From: Bartonella sp. HY328
GTDB lineage: Bacteria; Pseudomonadota; Alphaproteobacteria; Rhizobiales; Rhizobiaceae
Reading direction: 5' to 3'
NCBI RefSeq assembly: GCF_025449335.1
Contig: NZ_CP104883.1
Location: forward strand, 1,790,501-1,854,500
DNA: 64,000 nucleotides
Every line of letters begins with the position of its first letter. The first letter of the stretch is position 1. The notes beneath the pieces are model-generated. The model did not search any database and was not told the DNA's origin. It saw nothing but the letters and a program-made list of their open reading frames with translations. The translations under genes and the position numbers were made by a program. This document shows, piece after piece, positions 1 through 8,813 of this stretch.

Positions 1-1
1 A

Positions 2-58
2 CTTAACCGCATGGAAGGTCGAGATGTCTTTGGAAAAATTATTCTAAAGATAGATTGA
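2..58 (+). CDS. C-terminal end of a zinc-type alcohol dehydrogenase/quinone oxidoreductase (partial)
   Basis: The window opens inside a reading frame that ends in TGA at 56-58. Its last 18 residues include the stretch MEGRDVFGKIILKID, which fits the C-terminus of medium-chain dehydrogenases (zinc-binding/quinone oxidoreductase type). In rhizobia and Brucella such a dehydrogenase gene sits directly before lpxXL in the acpXL cluster that makes and transfers the very-long-chain acyl group of lipid A, and here the next gene starts 6 bases later. The identification rests on a short tail plus context, so it is probable rather than certain. Confidence 0.6.
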   Translation, partial: LNRMEGRDVFGKIILKID

Positions 59-64
59 TCTAAA

Positions 65-997
65 ATGTTAAAACTTCGTATCAAGTTATTTATCTACCGT
101 CTTAAAATGAAATTTAAAGATTGGTGGAATTGGTTATGGGCGCATATTGCGGCTGGCATGTTGGTATCGATTAAATTTTTACCAGCAAAGCCAAGTATTG
201 CGTTTTTTGCAAATTTTGCCAGCTTAGTTGGGCCAATGACCCCTCGTCATCAGGTAGCACTCAATAATTTACGAGCTGCTTTTCCTGAGAAAAGCGACAA
301 AGAAATAAAGTCGATTGCGCGCGAGATGTGGCGCAATATGGGTCGTCTTTTTGCTGAATATGTTTTTCTTGATGAAATTTTCGATTTTGATCCAACATCA
401 GACAAGCTCGGCTTTGTAGAAGTTGAGGGTGAAGAAATATTCAAGCGCATCAAAGATGAGAATAAGCCACATATTTTCTTTACAGCTCATACTGGAAATT
501 TTGAACTTCTACCAATTTGTGCTGCAACCTATGATCTTGATGTAATGGCGCTATTTCGACCACCGAATAATCCCTATATAGCGAAGCGGGTTTTAAAAGC
601 CCGCCGCACTAAGATGGGGCATTTGGTTCCTTCTAAAGCTGGATCAGCATGGGTTCTTGCTGGCCGCTTACAAGAAGGTGGTAATGTGGGCATGCTAGTA
701 GATCAAAAATTTCGCCGTGGCGTTAACACAACATTTTTTAGTTTACCGGTTAAAACCAACCCATTATTAGCTAAATTAGCCCGTCAATATGATTGTGACG
801 TTTACCCTGCCCGTTGTATCCGTTTACCTGAAGGTCGATATAAGCTACAACTTTTTGATAAGGTTGAACTCCCTAAAAATGATGAAGGTGTGATTGATAC
901 TAACGCTAGTGTTCAATTGATAAATGATATTGTTGAAAACTGGGTTCGCGAATATCCTGGGCAATGGATGTGGTTCCATAAAAGATGGGAAAAATAG
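65..997 (+). CDS. lpxXL: Lipid A (very-long-chain) acyltransferase, LpxL/HtrB family, probably LpxXL
   Basis: 310-residue lysophospholipid acyltransferase of the LpxL/HtrB family, a membrane-associated enzyme that adds a secondary acyl chain to lipid A precursors. The catalytic HX4E motif is visible as HTGNFE (His142, Glu147), and a hydrophobic N-terminal segment lies near residues 21-50. Length is normal for the family. The start lies 6 bases after the preceding dehydrogenase gene, so they are probably co-transcribed. In rhizobia and Brucella the acyltransferase at this place transfers a 28-carbon hydroxylated acyl chain, so LpxXL is preferred over LpxL. That substrate assignment comes from context; the family assignment is firm. 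Confidence 0.82.
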   Translation: MLKLRIKLFIYRLKMKFKDWWNWLWAHIAAGMLVSIKFLPAKPSIAFFANFASLVGPMTPRHQVALNNLRAAFPEKSDKEIKSIAREMWRNMGRLFAEYVFLDEIFDFDPTSDKLGFVEVEGEEIFKRIKDENKPHIFFTAHTGNFELLPICAATYDLDVMALFRPPNNPYIAKRVLKARRTKMGHLVPSKAGSAWVLAGRLQEGGNVGMLVDQKFRRGVNTTFFSLPVKTNPLLAKLARQYDCDVYPARCIRLPEGRYKLQLFDKVELPKNDEGVIDTNASVQLINDIVENWVREYPGQWMWFHKRWEK

Positions 998-1045
998 TTT
1001 TTTAAAAAACTTGGTAAATTAAAAAATAAATTTAAAATCCTTTTG

Positions 1046-1097
1046 ATAGCGCTGTTTGTTAAGGTTGATTATTAACAAACAGCGCTATTAATTTTTA
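1046..1097 (+). terminator. Hairpin terminator after lpxXL
   Basis: A perfect 17-base inverted repeat (1046-1062 with 1072-1088, loop of 9) is followed by TAATTTTTATATAT. It lies 49 bases after the lpxXL stop and probably ends that transcript before cobM. Confidence 0.85.
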
Positions 1098-1183
1098 TAT
1101 ATTTATGTAAACTGTTATTTAATAAACCCATTAGCTTTTCAACCTTCTTCGATTATTAATAATGGATAAAAACAGGGCTTTCA

Positions 1184-1921
1184 ATGACCGTTCATTTTAT
1201 TGGTGCAGGGCCAGGTGCTGCAGATCTTATCACCATACGTGGCCTTAGATTATTGCAATCCTGCCCTATTTGTCTTTATGCTGGTTCTCTAATTCCAAAA
1301 GGCTTACTTGATGATTTACCCCCCAATGTTAAGCGGATAAGCAGCGAAAACATGAGCCTAGATGAGATTTTTGCGGTCTTTAAGAAGGCAAATGATAAAG
1401 GGCAGGATGTTGCGCGTTTACATTCTGGTGATCCATCAATCTATGGTGCAATTGCAGAGCAAATGCGCTATCTTGATGAATATGCGATCCCTTATGATAT
1501 AACCCCTGGCGTTCCATCCTTTGCGGCTGCCGCGGCAGCTATGAAGCAAGAATTAACATTGCCGGGCGTCAACCAATCAATTATACTTACCCGCACATCG
1601 AAAAATTCATCAGCCATGCCAGAACGCGAAACTTTGGCCCATTTGGGGGCATCTCGCGCAACACTCGTTATACATTTATCTGCTACCAATCCTGATATCA
1701 TTATTAAAGAGTTATCGCCTCTTTATGGTGACACATGTCCAGTGGTAATTGCTGCCAATATCAGCTGGCACAATGAAAAAACTATATCTACAACTCTTTC
1801 AAAACTTAAAATAAGCCTTGAGGAACATAATATTTCTCGCACGGCAATTATTTTTGTTGGCCCAGCATTATCTTTAAAGAGTTTCTCTAACTCATATCTT
1901 TATTCAAAAAATAAAAATTAA
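1184..1921 (+). CDS. cobM: Precorrin-4 C11-methyltransferase
   Basis: 245-residue SAM-dependent tetrapyrrole methylase that methylates C-11 of precorrin-4 to give precorrin-5 in cobalamin synthesis. The N-terminal GAGPGAADL loop, the LYAGSLIP segment, LHSGDPSIYGA and the YDITPGVPSF stretch are characteristic of CobM/CbiF. Length is typical, though the C-terminus ends in a Lys/Asn/Ser-rich tail of low complexity. It stands alone: a terminator precedes it and the next gene is convergent. In many relatives cobM sits inside a long cob operon, so this cluster has been broken up. CobM and CbiF cannot be told apart by motif; CobM is chosen because of the CobN pathway elsewhere in the window. Confidence 0.93.
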   Translation: MTVHFIGAGPGAADLITIRGLRLLQSCPICLYAGSLIPKGLLDDLPPNVKRISSENMSLDEIFAVFKKANDKGQDVARLHSGDPSIYGAIAEQMRYLDEYAIPYDITPGVPSFAAAAAAMKQELTLPGVNQSIILTRTSKNSSAMPERETLAHLGASRATLVIHLSATNPDIIIKELSPLYGDTCPVVIAANISWHNEKTISTTLSKLKISLEEHNISRTAIIFVGPALSLKSFSNSYLYSKNKN

Positions 1922-2025
1922 TTAAAGCCAACTTTGGGATCTATACGACGCATTCTGCCAAAAAACATTTTTATGATTAAAGTTTATAATATTTTTTCAA
2001 TCTATTTTTATGTTGGCAAATATAA

Positions 2026-2057
2026 GGAGAGGACCTATTAATAAATAGATCCTCTCC
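2026..2057. terminator. Inverted repeat between convergent cobM and OmpA-lipoprotein genes
   Basis: A 14-base stem (2026-2039 with 2044-2057, one mismatch) sits between two converging genes, 27 bases from the lipoprotein stop. The T-tracts on either side are poor, so it is a possible bidirectional terminator. Confidence 0.55.
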
Positions 2058-2083
2058 GTAATATTGATCTCGGCCGGGCTTTT

Positions 2084-2755
2084 TTAATAGCCACCTTGGC
2101 GCAATGGCGCTATCTGAATTTCAACGCGCCTATTTTGTGCCCTGCCCATTTCCGTTGCATTTGATGCAATTGGATTAGATTGACCATAACCAATTACAGA
2201 GAAACGGCGTGGATCAACACCTTGGCTACCAAGATATTGTGCAACAGCACCAGCACGGCGTTCAGACAGACCTTGGTTATAATTGGCATTACCTGTAGAA
2301 TCGGTAAAACCAAATACGTCTACGATGGATTGATCAAATTTCTTCAATACAAGAGCGACCGAATTTAAAGTATTATAAAATTGTGGCTTAACTGCATCTT
2401 GATCGGTATTAAAGGTTACATTACCAGGCATGTTAAGAATAATCTGATCGCCATTACGAGTGACAGAAACACCGGTACCTTGCAATTGCGCTCTTAGTTC
2501 TGATTCTTGGCGATCCATATAATTGCCAATTGCACCACCTGCCAATGCACCAACACCAGCGCCAATTAATACAGCATTACGTTGGGCACGGCTTGAACCA
2601 CCAACAAATAAACCACCTAAGGCGCCAATCCCTGCCCCAAGAGCTGCCCCACCGGCTGTTTTTGATATTTGTTGCTGACCTGTATAGGGATCAGTTGTCA
2701 TACAACCACCCAAAAAACTACCGGCGGTTAATAAAATGGCGATTTTCTTGATCAT
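2084..2755 (-). CDS. OmpA-family outer-membrane lipoprotein (YiaD-like)
   Basis: About 223 residues. The N-terminus (MIKKIAILLTAG...) is a lipoprotein signal ending in a lipobox FLGGC, so the mature protein should be lipid-anchored. A Gly/Ala-rich glycine-zipper segment follows (residues about 35-75, GAALGAGIGALGG, GAGVGALAGGAIG), then a C-terminal OmpA domain that binds peptidoglycan (FGFTDSTGN, NQGLSERRAGAV, GYGQSNP, NRRVEI). The start at 2755 is chosen over an ATG 18 bases upstream because GGAG lies 9 bases before it; the longer form would also push charged residues ahead of the signal. It probably tethers the outer membrane to the wall. It is a single gene downstream of rarA with no other partner. 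Confidence 0.85.
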   Translation of the reverse strand: MIKKIAILLTAGSFLGGCMTTDPYTGQQQISKTAGGAALGAGIGALGGLFVGGSSRAQRNAVLIGAGVGALAGGAIGNYMDRQESELRAQLQGTGVSVTRNGDQIILNMPGNVTFNTDQDAVKPQFYNTLNSVALVLKKFDQSIVDVFGFTDSTGNANYNQGLSERRAGAVAQYLGSQGVDPRRFSVIGYGQSNPIASNATEMGRAQNRRVEIQIAPLRQGGY

Positions 2756-2934
2756 TAATGGTTTCTCCATCAAGTGCGATAATTACAAAAACCCAAGAAA
2801 AAATAAATGGGCACAAAGAATATTTACGCTTTAATATATAACTTAGGGCAATTTTATGAGCAATCCACTAAATTCACTTAACGCCCGAATGGTTTAGATA
2901 TTTTAAAGGTGCCTGTGTAAGACATAGCTCCATC

Positions 2935-4254
2935 TCAATTAGCATTTCCTCTTTCCCGCCTCAGCTTTGCCCACCAATCGAGCCGTTTTTGCAATTCCCG
3001 CTCAAAACCGCGCTCAACAGGTTGATAGAATTGCTGACGTTTCATTTTTTCAGGAAAATAATCTTGACCTGAAAATGCATCAGGCTCATCATGGTCATAG
3101 CGATAACCGCCACCATAGCCTTCTTCTTTCATGAGTTTTGTTGGAGCGTTTAGAATATGACGTGGCGGCAATAATGACCCATTTTCTTTGGCAGCGCGCA
3201 TAGCAGTTTTATAAGCAAGATATCCGGCATTAGATTTGGGAGCTGTTGCCAAATAAATGCAAGCCTGCGCTAAAGCAAGTTCTCCTTCGGGCGAACCTAA
3301 ATAATCATAAGCATCTTTGGCGGCGTTTGTCACAATAAGTGCCTGAGGATCAGCAAGACCAATATCTTCAACAGCCATGCGCACTAAACGCCGGCCAATA
3401 TAAAGTGGATCTTCGCCTGCATCAAACATACGACAAAGATAATAAAGTGCGGCATCAGGATCAGAGCCACGCACCGACTTATGAAGCGCTGAGATTAAAT
3501 TATAATGTCCATCCTGCCCTTTATCGTAAACAGGTGCACGACGCTGCAATACATCTTGCAGCGAATTTGCGTTAAAAATTTCACCTTTTCGCGCGGCCCG
3601 CCAAATTTCTTCAGCAAGAGTTAAAACTGCGCGACCATCGCCATCAGCTAATCTAATCAACACGTTGCGGGCCTCTTCTTCAAGCGGTAATGCTTTATTT
3701 TCAATCGCTTCAGCACGAGATAACAGAACCGCAAGACTTTCTTCACTATGAGCTCTAAAGCTTAATACGCGTGCACGTGATAATAATGCGGCATTTAACT
3801 CAAAAGATGGGTTTTCAGTGGTGGCACCAACAAGAATCACTGTTCCGTCTTCCATAACCGGCAAAAAGCTATCCTGTTGGGCTCGGTTAAAACGATGAAT
3901 TTCGTCAACAAAAAGTAGAGTTTGACGGCCATTACTGTGATTTAACCGCGCCTTTTCAAACACTTTTTTCAAATCGGCAACCCCTGAAAAAATTGCTGAA
4001 ATCTGCTCAAAAGCAAGGTCCGTTTCATTGGCTAAAAGCCTTGCGATGGTCGTTTTTCCAGTTCCTGGCGGGCCCCAAAAAATCATCGAGCCAAGGGAGT
4101 GTGAGGCAATCATACGGGTTAATATGCCCTGCTCACCGGTTAAATGTTCTTGTCCGGTCACTTCATTGAGTTTTATAGGGCGCATTCTCTCGGCAAGTGG
4201 ACGATTTTGGTCAACAAGTTTATCCTGTTTTGGGGATTGAAATAAATCATCCAT
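2935..4254 (-). CDS. rarA: Replication-associated recombination protein A (RarA/MgsA), AAA+ ATPase
   Basis: 439-residue AAA+ ATPase related to clamp-loader subunits and eukaryotic WRNIP1; it acts at stalled replication forks. The Walker A motif GPPGTGKT is at residues 61-68, the Walker B stretch LLFVDEIHRF near 113-122, and sensor 1 as GATTENPSFE near 145. The C-terminal part (about 250-430) contains the HKSVRGSDPDAALYYL and tetramerisation region typical of the family. Length is as expected. It is transcribed away from nrdJ across a long intergenic region. No other gene overlaps it. Confidence 0.95.
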   Translation of the reverse strand: MDDLFQSPKQDKLVDQNRPLAERMRPIKLNEVTGQEHLTGEQGILTRMIASHSLGSMIFWGPPGTGKTTIARLLANETDLAFEQISAIFSGVADLKKVFEKARLNHSNGRQTLLFVDEIHRFNRAQQDSFLPVMEDGTVILVGATTENPSFELNAALLSRARVLSFRAHSEESLAVLLSRAEAIENKALPLEEEARNVLIRLADGDGRAVLTLAEEIWRAARKGEIFNANSLQDVLQRRAPVYDKGQDGHYNLISALHKSVRGSDPDAALYYLCRMFDAGEDPLYIGRRLVRMAVEDIGLADPQALIVTNAAKDAYDYLGSPEGELALAQACIYLATAPKSNAGYLAYKTAMRAAKENGSLLPPRHILNAPTKLMKEEGYGGGYRYDHDEPDAFSGQDYFPEKMKRQQFYQPVERGFERELQKRLDWWAKLRRERGNAN

Positions 4255-4821
4255 GATATTGAGAGCCTATCCATTACATATGATATTCAATAAGGTAGAT
4301 TTAGTGCTTTTGTAAAAAATTATCAATGTTGGATTGAGACACGAATCTTTTATCTTCAAGCCAAAATAATTTTTATAAACTGTTCTACATACCAATTTTT
4401 GTTGTGTGGATACCTAGCCCGCCCGCTTAACTTTTTGCTTTAAGCGCTTGTCCAAAATGACCTAATATAACTATCCCCAATATTCACAAGTAATGAACAG
4501 TTTTTTTTTAAAATCTATGTTTGATAACCACAAGATGTAGTTTTTTAGCTTATATTAAAACAAGTCCTTGACGATCTATTTTTTTTAATCCTTTATGCAA
4601 AATTGAAGCAGAAATCACAGCTTCATCATTGTTTTTGGGTTTTGTGCCCTATGTAACGGTTTATCGGAATTTTAAATTTCGTTGGCCGTTTTTTTTAATA
4701 GCACTTTTTATGGTAAATGCATTGTTAAAAAAATACCTACACCTACTATATTTAGTGTTGATTTTGCACTTTAGATGGTAGATATAGATTTTTACAAAAG
4801 CAAATCGTTAAGAATGAATCG

Positions 4822-4872
4822 CCTGCAAGTGAGTAAATTACCCCCCTCATTTTTTTGCAGGTTATTTTTTTT
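4822..4872 (+). terminator. Terminator-like hairpin in the nrdJ leader
   Basis: CCTGCAA (4822-4828) pairs with TTGCAGG (4855-4861), with a possible inner GTGAG/CTCAT pairing. The right arm is followed at once by a T-rich run (4862-4872). This has the form of an intrinsic terminator pointing towards nrdJ, about 125 bases before its start. It could end a small transcript or act in attenuation. Confidence 0.45.
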
Positions 4873-4883
4873 GCGCTTTGATG

Positions 4884-4915
4884 TCTCTTTTGGATGGTAC
4901 ACATTCAAAAAGAGA
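4884..4915 (+). promoter_or_regulatory. Imperfect inverted repeat in the nrdJ leader
   Basis: TCTCTTTTGGATG (4884-4896) is complementary to 4902-4915 apart from a one-base bulge and one mismatch, with a loop of about 5. It lies between two other hairpins ahead of nrdJ. Confidence 0.4.
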
Positions 4916-4933
4916 TAACAGGATAGGTTAATC

Positions 4934-4959
4934 TTTATGGGATGATATATTCCCATAAA
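4934..4959 (+). promoter_or_regulatory. Perfect dyad 40 bases before nrdJ
   Basis: TTTATGGGA (4934-4942) and TCCCATAAA (4951-4959) form a perfect 9-base dyad with an 8-base AT-rich centre. Its place next to the nrdJ start suggests an operator or a leader hairpin. It does not match the NrdR-box consensus well enough for me to name it. Confidence 0.4.
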
Positions 4960-4997
4960 CGCTATATGCGCCACAATATATAGATAAGGTCAGACTA

Positions 4998-7900
4998 ATG
5001 AAAATTGCCCGTTATTTCACCAAAGCAGGTCAATCACCTTATGCTGAGATTGAGTTTCGCCATGCAACGAGCGAAATAAAAAATCCAGATGGATCGATTG
5101 TTTTTCGCATGGAAAATATTGATGTACCGGCACAATATAGTCAGGTAGCTGCCGATATTTTGGCGCAGAAATATTTCCGTAAGGCTGGCGTTCCCAAGTT
5201 TTTGAAAAAAGTTGAGGAAAACGACGTTCCATCTTGGCTTTGGCGCTCGGTCGCAGACGATATCGCGCTTGCCAGTACTCCGCATAATGAGCGCTATGGT
5301 AGCGAAAGTGATGCAAGACAAGTATTTGACCGCTTGGCAGGAACTTGGACCTATTGGGGTTGGAAGGGTAAGTATTTTTCTAGCGAGGAAGATGCTCGCG
5401 CTTTTCGCGATGAACTTGCTTATATGTTAGCGACACAACGCGTCGCGCCCAATAGCCCGCAATGGTTTAATACTGGTCTTCATTGGGCGTATGGTATTGA
5501 TGGTCCTGGCCAGGGACATTATTATGTTGATTGGCAGACCGGCCGTTTAACCAAATCAACTTCATCTTACGAACACCCACAGCCTCATGCTTGTTTCATT
5601 CAATCTGTTGCCGATGACCTTGTTAATGAAGGCGGCATTATGGATCTTTGGGTACGTGAAGCGCGCTTATTCAAATATGGTTCAGGTACAGGTTCAAACT
5701 TCTCGCAATTGCGCGGTGAAGGTGAAAGCCTATCTGGCGGTGGTAAATCATCTGGTTTGATGAGTTTTTTAAAAATTGGTGATCGTGCTGCTGGGGCAAT
5801 TAAATCCGGCGGTACAACGCGGCGCGCGGCTAAAATGGTGGTGGTTGATGCGGATCATCCTGATATTGAAGCCTATATTGATTGGAAAGTTAACGAAGAG
5901 CAAAAAGTTGCCGCTCTTGTAACTGGCTCAAAAATTGTCAAGAAGCATTTAACCGCTATCATGAAAGCATGCGTTAATTGCGAAGCCGATAATGATGATT
6001 GCTTTGATGCACAGAAGAACCCTGCCCTAAAGCGCGAAATTCGTGCGGCCAAAAAAGATATGGTGCCTGAAAATTATGTTCAACGTGTTATCCAATTTGC
6101 ACGCCAAGGGTTTAAAGAAATTCAATTTTCTACCTATGACACAGATTGGGATTCAGAAGCCTATTTAACCGTTGCCGGCCAAAACTCAAATAACTCTGTA
6201 TCGGTTAAAGACGAATTTTTACGTGCAGTTGAGCAAGATGCCGACTGGAATCTTATCCGCCGCACCGATGGCGGTGTTTATAAAACACTGAAAGCTCGCG
6301 ATTTATGGGATCGTATTTCATATGCAGCATGGGCTTCAGCTGATCCTGGTTTGCACTTTAATACCACAATGAATGACTGGCATACATCACCTGCAGCAGG
6401 TCCTATTCGTGCATCAAACCCTTGCTCAGAATATATGTTCCTCGATGATACTGCTTGTAATCTTGCCTCTATCAATCTTTTACCTTATCGCAAACAAGAT
6501 GGTAATATTGATATAGCAGCTTATGAACATACCGTGCGCCTTTGGACGATCGTACTTGAAATATCGGTGATGATGGCGCAGTTCCCATCGCGTGAAATTG
6601 CAAGACTGTCCTATGAATATCGCACATTAGGTCTTGGCTATGCTAATATTGGCGGCCTCTTAATGACATCTGGTATTCCTTATGATTCTGATAAGGGACG
6701 CGCATTAGGTGGTGCATTAACAGCTATTATGACGGGTGTTGCCTATGCAACTTCTGCGGAAATGGCGTCCGAACTAGGTGCTTTTACAGGTTATCCTGCA
6801 AATGCTAGTCATATGTTGCGGGTTATACGCAACCATCGCCGCGCAGCCTATGGGCAAACGCAAGGCTATGAAAAACTTGCGGTTAATCCTGTTGCATTAA
6901 AGGATGTTGATTGTCCCGATTACCGGTTAATTGAACGTGCTCGCCTTGCTTGGGATAAAGCCTTGCAATTGGGTGAAGTGCATGGCTATCGCAATGCTCA
7001 AGTAACAGTAATTGCACCAACCGGCACTATCGGCTTAGTTATGGATTGCGATACCACAGGTATTGAACCTGATTTTGCTTTGGTAAAGTTTAAAAAACTC
7101 GCTGGTGGCGGTTATTTTAAAATTATTAACCGTGCTGTGCCAGAAGCTTTGCGCACCCTTGGTTATAATGAATCACAAATTGCTGAAATGGAGGCCTATG
7201 CGGTTGGCCATGGGAATATTAATCAAGCGCCAGCAATTAACCCATCTACTTTGAAGGCCAAAGGCTTTAGCGACGACAAAATTGAAGTCTTAAATGCTGC
7301 TCTTAAAAGTGCATTTGATATTAAGTTTGTCTTTAATAAATGGACGCTTGGCGAAGATTTTTGTAAAAATGTTTTAGGCCTCACTGACGCACAGCTTGAT
7401 GACTTCTCTTTTGATATGTTGCAAGCCCTTGGTTTTTCAAGAAAAGACATTGAAAACGCCAATATCCATGTCTGCGGTGCAATGACATTAGAAGGCGCAC
7501 CATTCCTAAAAGAAGAGCATTACGCTGTTTTTGATTGTGCTAATGCTTGCGGTAAAATTGGCAAACGCTATTTGTCAGTGGAAAGTCATATTCGTATGAT
7601 GGCAGCTGCACAGCCATTTATTTCAGGTGCTATTTCAAAAACCATCAACATGCCAAATAGTGCAAAGATTGAAGATTGTGCCAAGGCCTATATGCTTTCT
7701 TGGAAACTTGGTCTTAAAGCCAATGCCCTATATCGTGATGGTTCTAAACTATCGCAACCATTGAATTCATCGCTTATTAGCGATGACGAAGATGAAGATG
7801 ATAGCGTTGAAACTCTTTATGAAAAGCCAATGGCAGCGCGCGTTGCAGATGTCAGCGAAAAAGTAGTTGAAAGAGTGGTTGAGCGCGTCATTGAAAAAGT

Positions 7901-8813
7901 GGTTGAGAAAGTTGTTCATGACCGCGATAAATTACCCAATCGCCGCCAAGGTTATACACAAAAGGCTATCGTTGGTGGTCACAAGGTGTATTTACGCACT
8001 GGTGAATTTGGCGATGGCCGTCTTGGTGAAATCTTTATTGATATGCATAAAGAAGGCGCAGCTTTCCGTGCAATGATGAATAATTTTGCGATCGCGGTGT
8101 CACTTGGACTTCAATATGGTGTTCCATTAGAAGAATATGTTGACGCCTTTACCTTTACCAAATTTGAGCCAGCTGGTATCGTTCAGGGCAATGATGCTAT
8201 TAAAAATGCAACATCAATTCTTGACTATGTGTTCCGTGAACTTGCTGTTTCTTATTTAGGTCGCAATGATTTGGCCCATGTTGACATTTCAGATTTTTCC
8301 AATACTGCGCTTGGCAAAGGCGTAAAAGAAGGAAAGACAAATCTGATTTCTACTGGCTGGACACGTGGCTACAAACCCAAAAGCTTAAGCCCTCTTTCCA
8401 ATGAGCCTAAAGCTTCCAGTAATGTTGCTCCAATTTCAGCAAATTCTAATGTCACAACATTAAAGCCAGCCAATACAATTAGTATTGTCTCTTCTTCACA
8501 ACCAACCGCATTGTCAAGCGATGGCGCTACAGCTTTCAAACATGATTTTGCACCCGAAATCAGTGAAGAAGCGATTGACGATTTTGAAATTGATGCTTTG
8601 TTTAATGATGATGAGATTAGCAATGCTTTATCAATAAAAGATGCAGAAGCACAGCAGGCGGAAAATAAAAAGAAAACCGCTAGCCGGCGTATACAGGCAA
8701 TGATGCAAGGATATACGGGCGACATGTGTAGCGAATGTCAAAACTTTACTATGGTGCGTAATGGTACGTGTTTAAAGTGCGATACATGTGGCTCAACCAG
8801 TGGCTGCAGCTAA
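4998..8813 (+). CDS. nrdJ: Vitamin B12-dependent (class II) ribonucleoside-diphosphate reductase
   Basis: 1271-residue class II ribonucleotide reductase. It makes deoxyribonucleotides using adenosylcobalamin as radical source and needs no oxygen and no NrdB subunit. Active-site elements are visible: HACFIQSV near residue 198, the NPCSEYMFLDDTACNLASINL block near 474, and APTGTIGLVMDCDTTGIEPDF near 675. Near residues 950-975 there is an unusual run of Val-Val-Glu-Arg/Lys repeats that looks like a helical linker. The C-terminal 30 residues hold CSEC, CLKC and CGSTSGC cysteine pairs, the redox/zinc tail of the long rhizobial form. An AAGG lies 10 bases before the ATG. It is a single gene with a long leader, and the nearby cobalamin genes would supply its cofactor. 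Confidence 0.97.
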   Translation: MKIARYFTKAGQSPYAEIEFRHATSEIKNPDGSIVFRMENIDVPAQYSQVAADILAQKYFRKAGVPKFLKKVEENDVPSWLWRSVADDIALASTPHNERYGSESDARQVFDRLAGTWTYWGWKGKYFSSEEDARAFRDELAYMLATQRVAPNSPQWFNTGLHWAYGIDGPGQGHYYVDWQTGRLTKSTSSYEHPQPHACFIQSVADDLVNEGGIMDLWVREARLFKYGSGTGSNFSQLRGEGESLSGGGKSSGLMSFLKIGDRAAGAIKSGGTTRRAAKMVVVDADHPDIEAYIDWKVNEEQKVAALVTGSKIVKKHLTAIMKACVNCEADNDDCFDAQKNPALKREIRAAKKDMVPENYVQRVIQFARQGFKEIQFSTYDTDWDSEAYLTVAGQNSNNSVSVKDEFLRAVEQDADWNLIRRTDGGVYKTLKARDLWDRISYAAWASADPGLHFNTTMNDWHTSPAAGPIRASNPCSEYMFLDDTACNLASINLLPYRKQDGNIDIAAYEHTVRLWTIVLEISVMMAQFPSREIARLSYEYRTLGLGYANIGGLLMTSGIPYDSDKGRALGGALTAIMTGVAYATSAEMASELGAFTGYPANASHMLRVIRNHRRAAYGQTQGYEKLAVNPVALKDVDCPDYRLIERARLAWDKALQLGEVHGYRNAQVTVIAPTGTIGLVMDCDTTGIEPDFALVKFKKLAGGGYFKIINRAVPEALRTLGYNESQIAEMEAYAVGHGNINQAPAINPSTLKAKGFSDDKIEVLNAALKSAFDIKFVFNKWTLGEDFCKNVLGLTDAQLDDFSFDMLQALGFSRKDIENANIHVCGAMTLEGAPFLKEEHYAVFDCANACGKIGKRYLSVESHIRMMAAAQPFISGAISKTINMPNSAKIEDCAKAYMLSWKLGLKANALYRDGSKLSQPLNSSLISDDEDEDDSVETLYEKPMAARVADVSEKVVERVVERVIEKVVEKVVHDRDKLPNRRQGYTQKAIVGGHKVYLRTGEFGDGRLGEIFIDMHKEGAAFRAMMNNFAIAVSLGLQYGVPLEEYVDAFTFTKFEPAGIVQGNDAIKNATSILDYVFRELAVSYLGRNDLAHVDISDFSNTALGKGVKEGKTNLISTGWTRGYKPKSLSPLSNEPKASSNVAPISANSNVTTLKPANTISIVSSSQPTALSSDGATAFKHDFAPEISEEAIDDFEIDALFNDDEISNALSIKDAEAQQAENKKKTASRRIQAMMQGYTGDMCSECQNFTMVRNGTCLKCDTCGSTSGCS

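Larger units (their letters stand above)
4255..4997. other. Long intergenic region between divergent rarA and nrdJ
   Basis: 743 bases without a credible gene; the only frame of note (60 codons on the minus strand, 4792-4974) looks like chance. The part nearest rarA is AT-rich and should hold its promoter. The last 180 bases before nrdJ hold three separate inverted repeats, listed on their own. I looked for a cobalamin riboswitch, plausible before a B12-dependent enzyme, and did not find the conserved B12-box pattern. Confidence 0.6.

Noticed and set aside
4255..4997. Cobalamin riboswitch before nrdJ
   Set aside because: Expected by function, but the conserved B12-box pattern and flanking helices were not recognised; the hairpins present have other shapes.
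7867..7930. Short DNA repeat array in nrdJ
   Set aside because: The repetition reflects a Val-Val-Glu-Arg/Lys coiled linker in the protein, also known in rhizobial NrdJ, and is not a mobile or CRISPR repeat.
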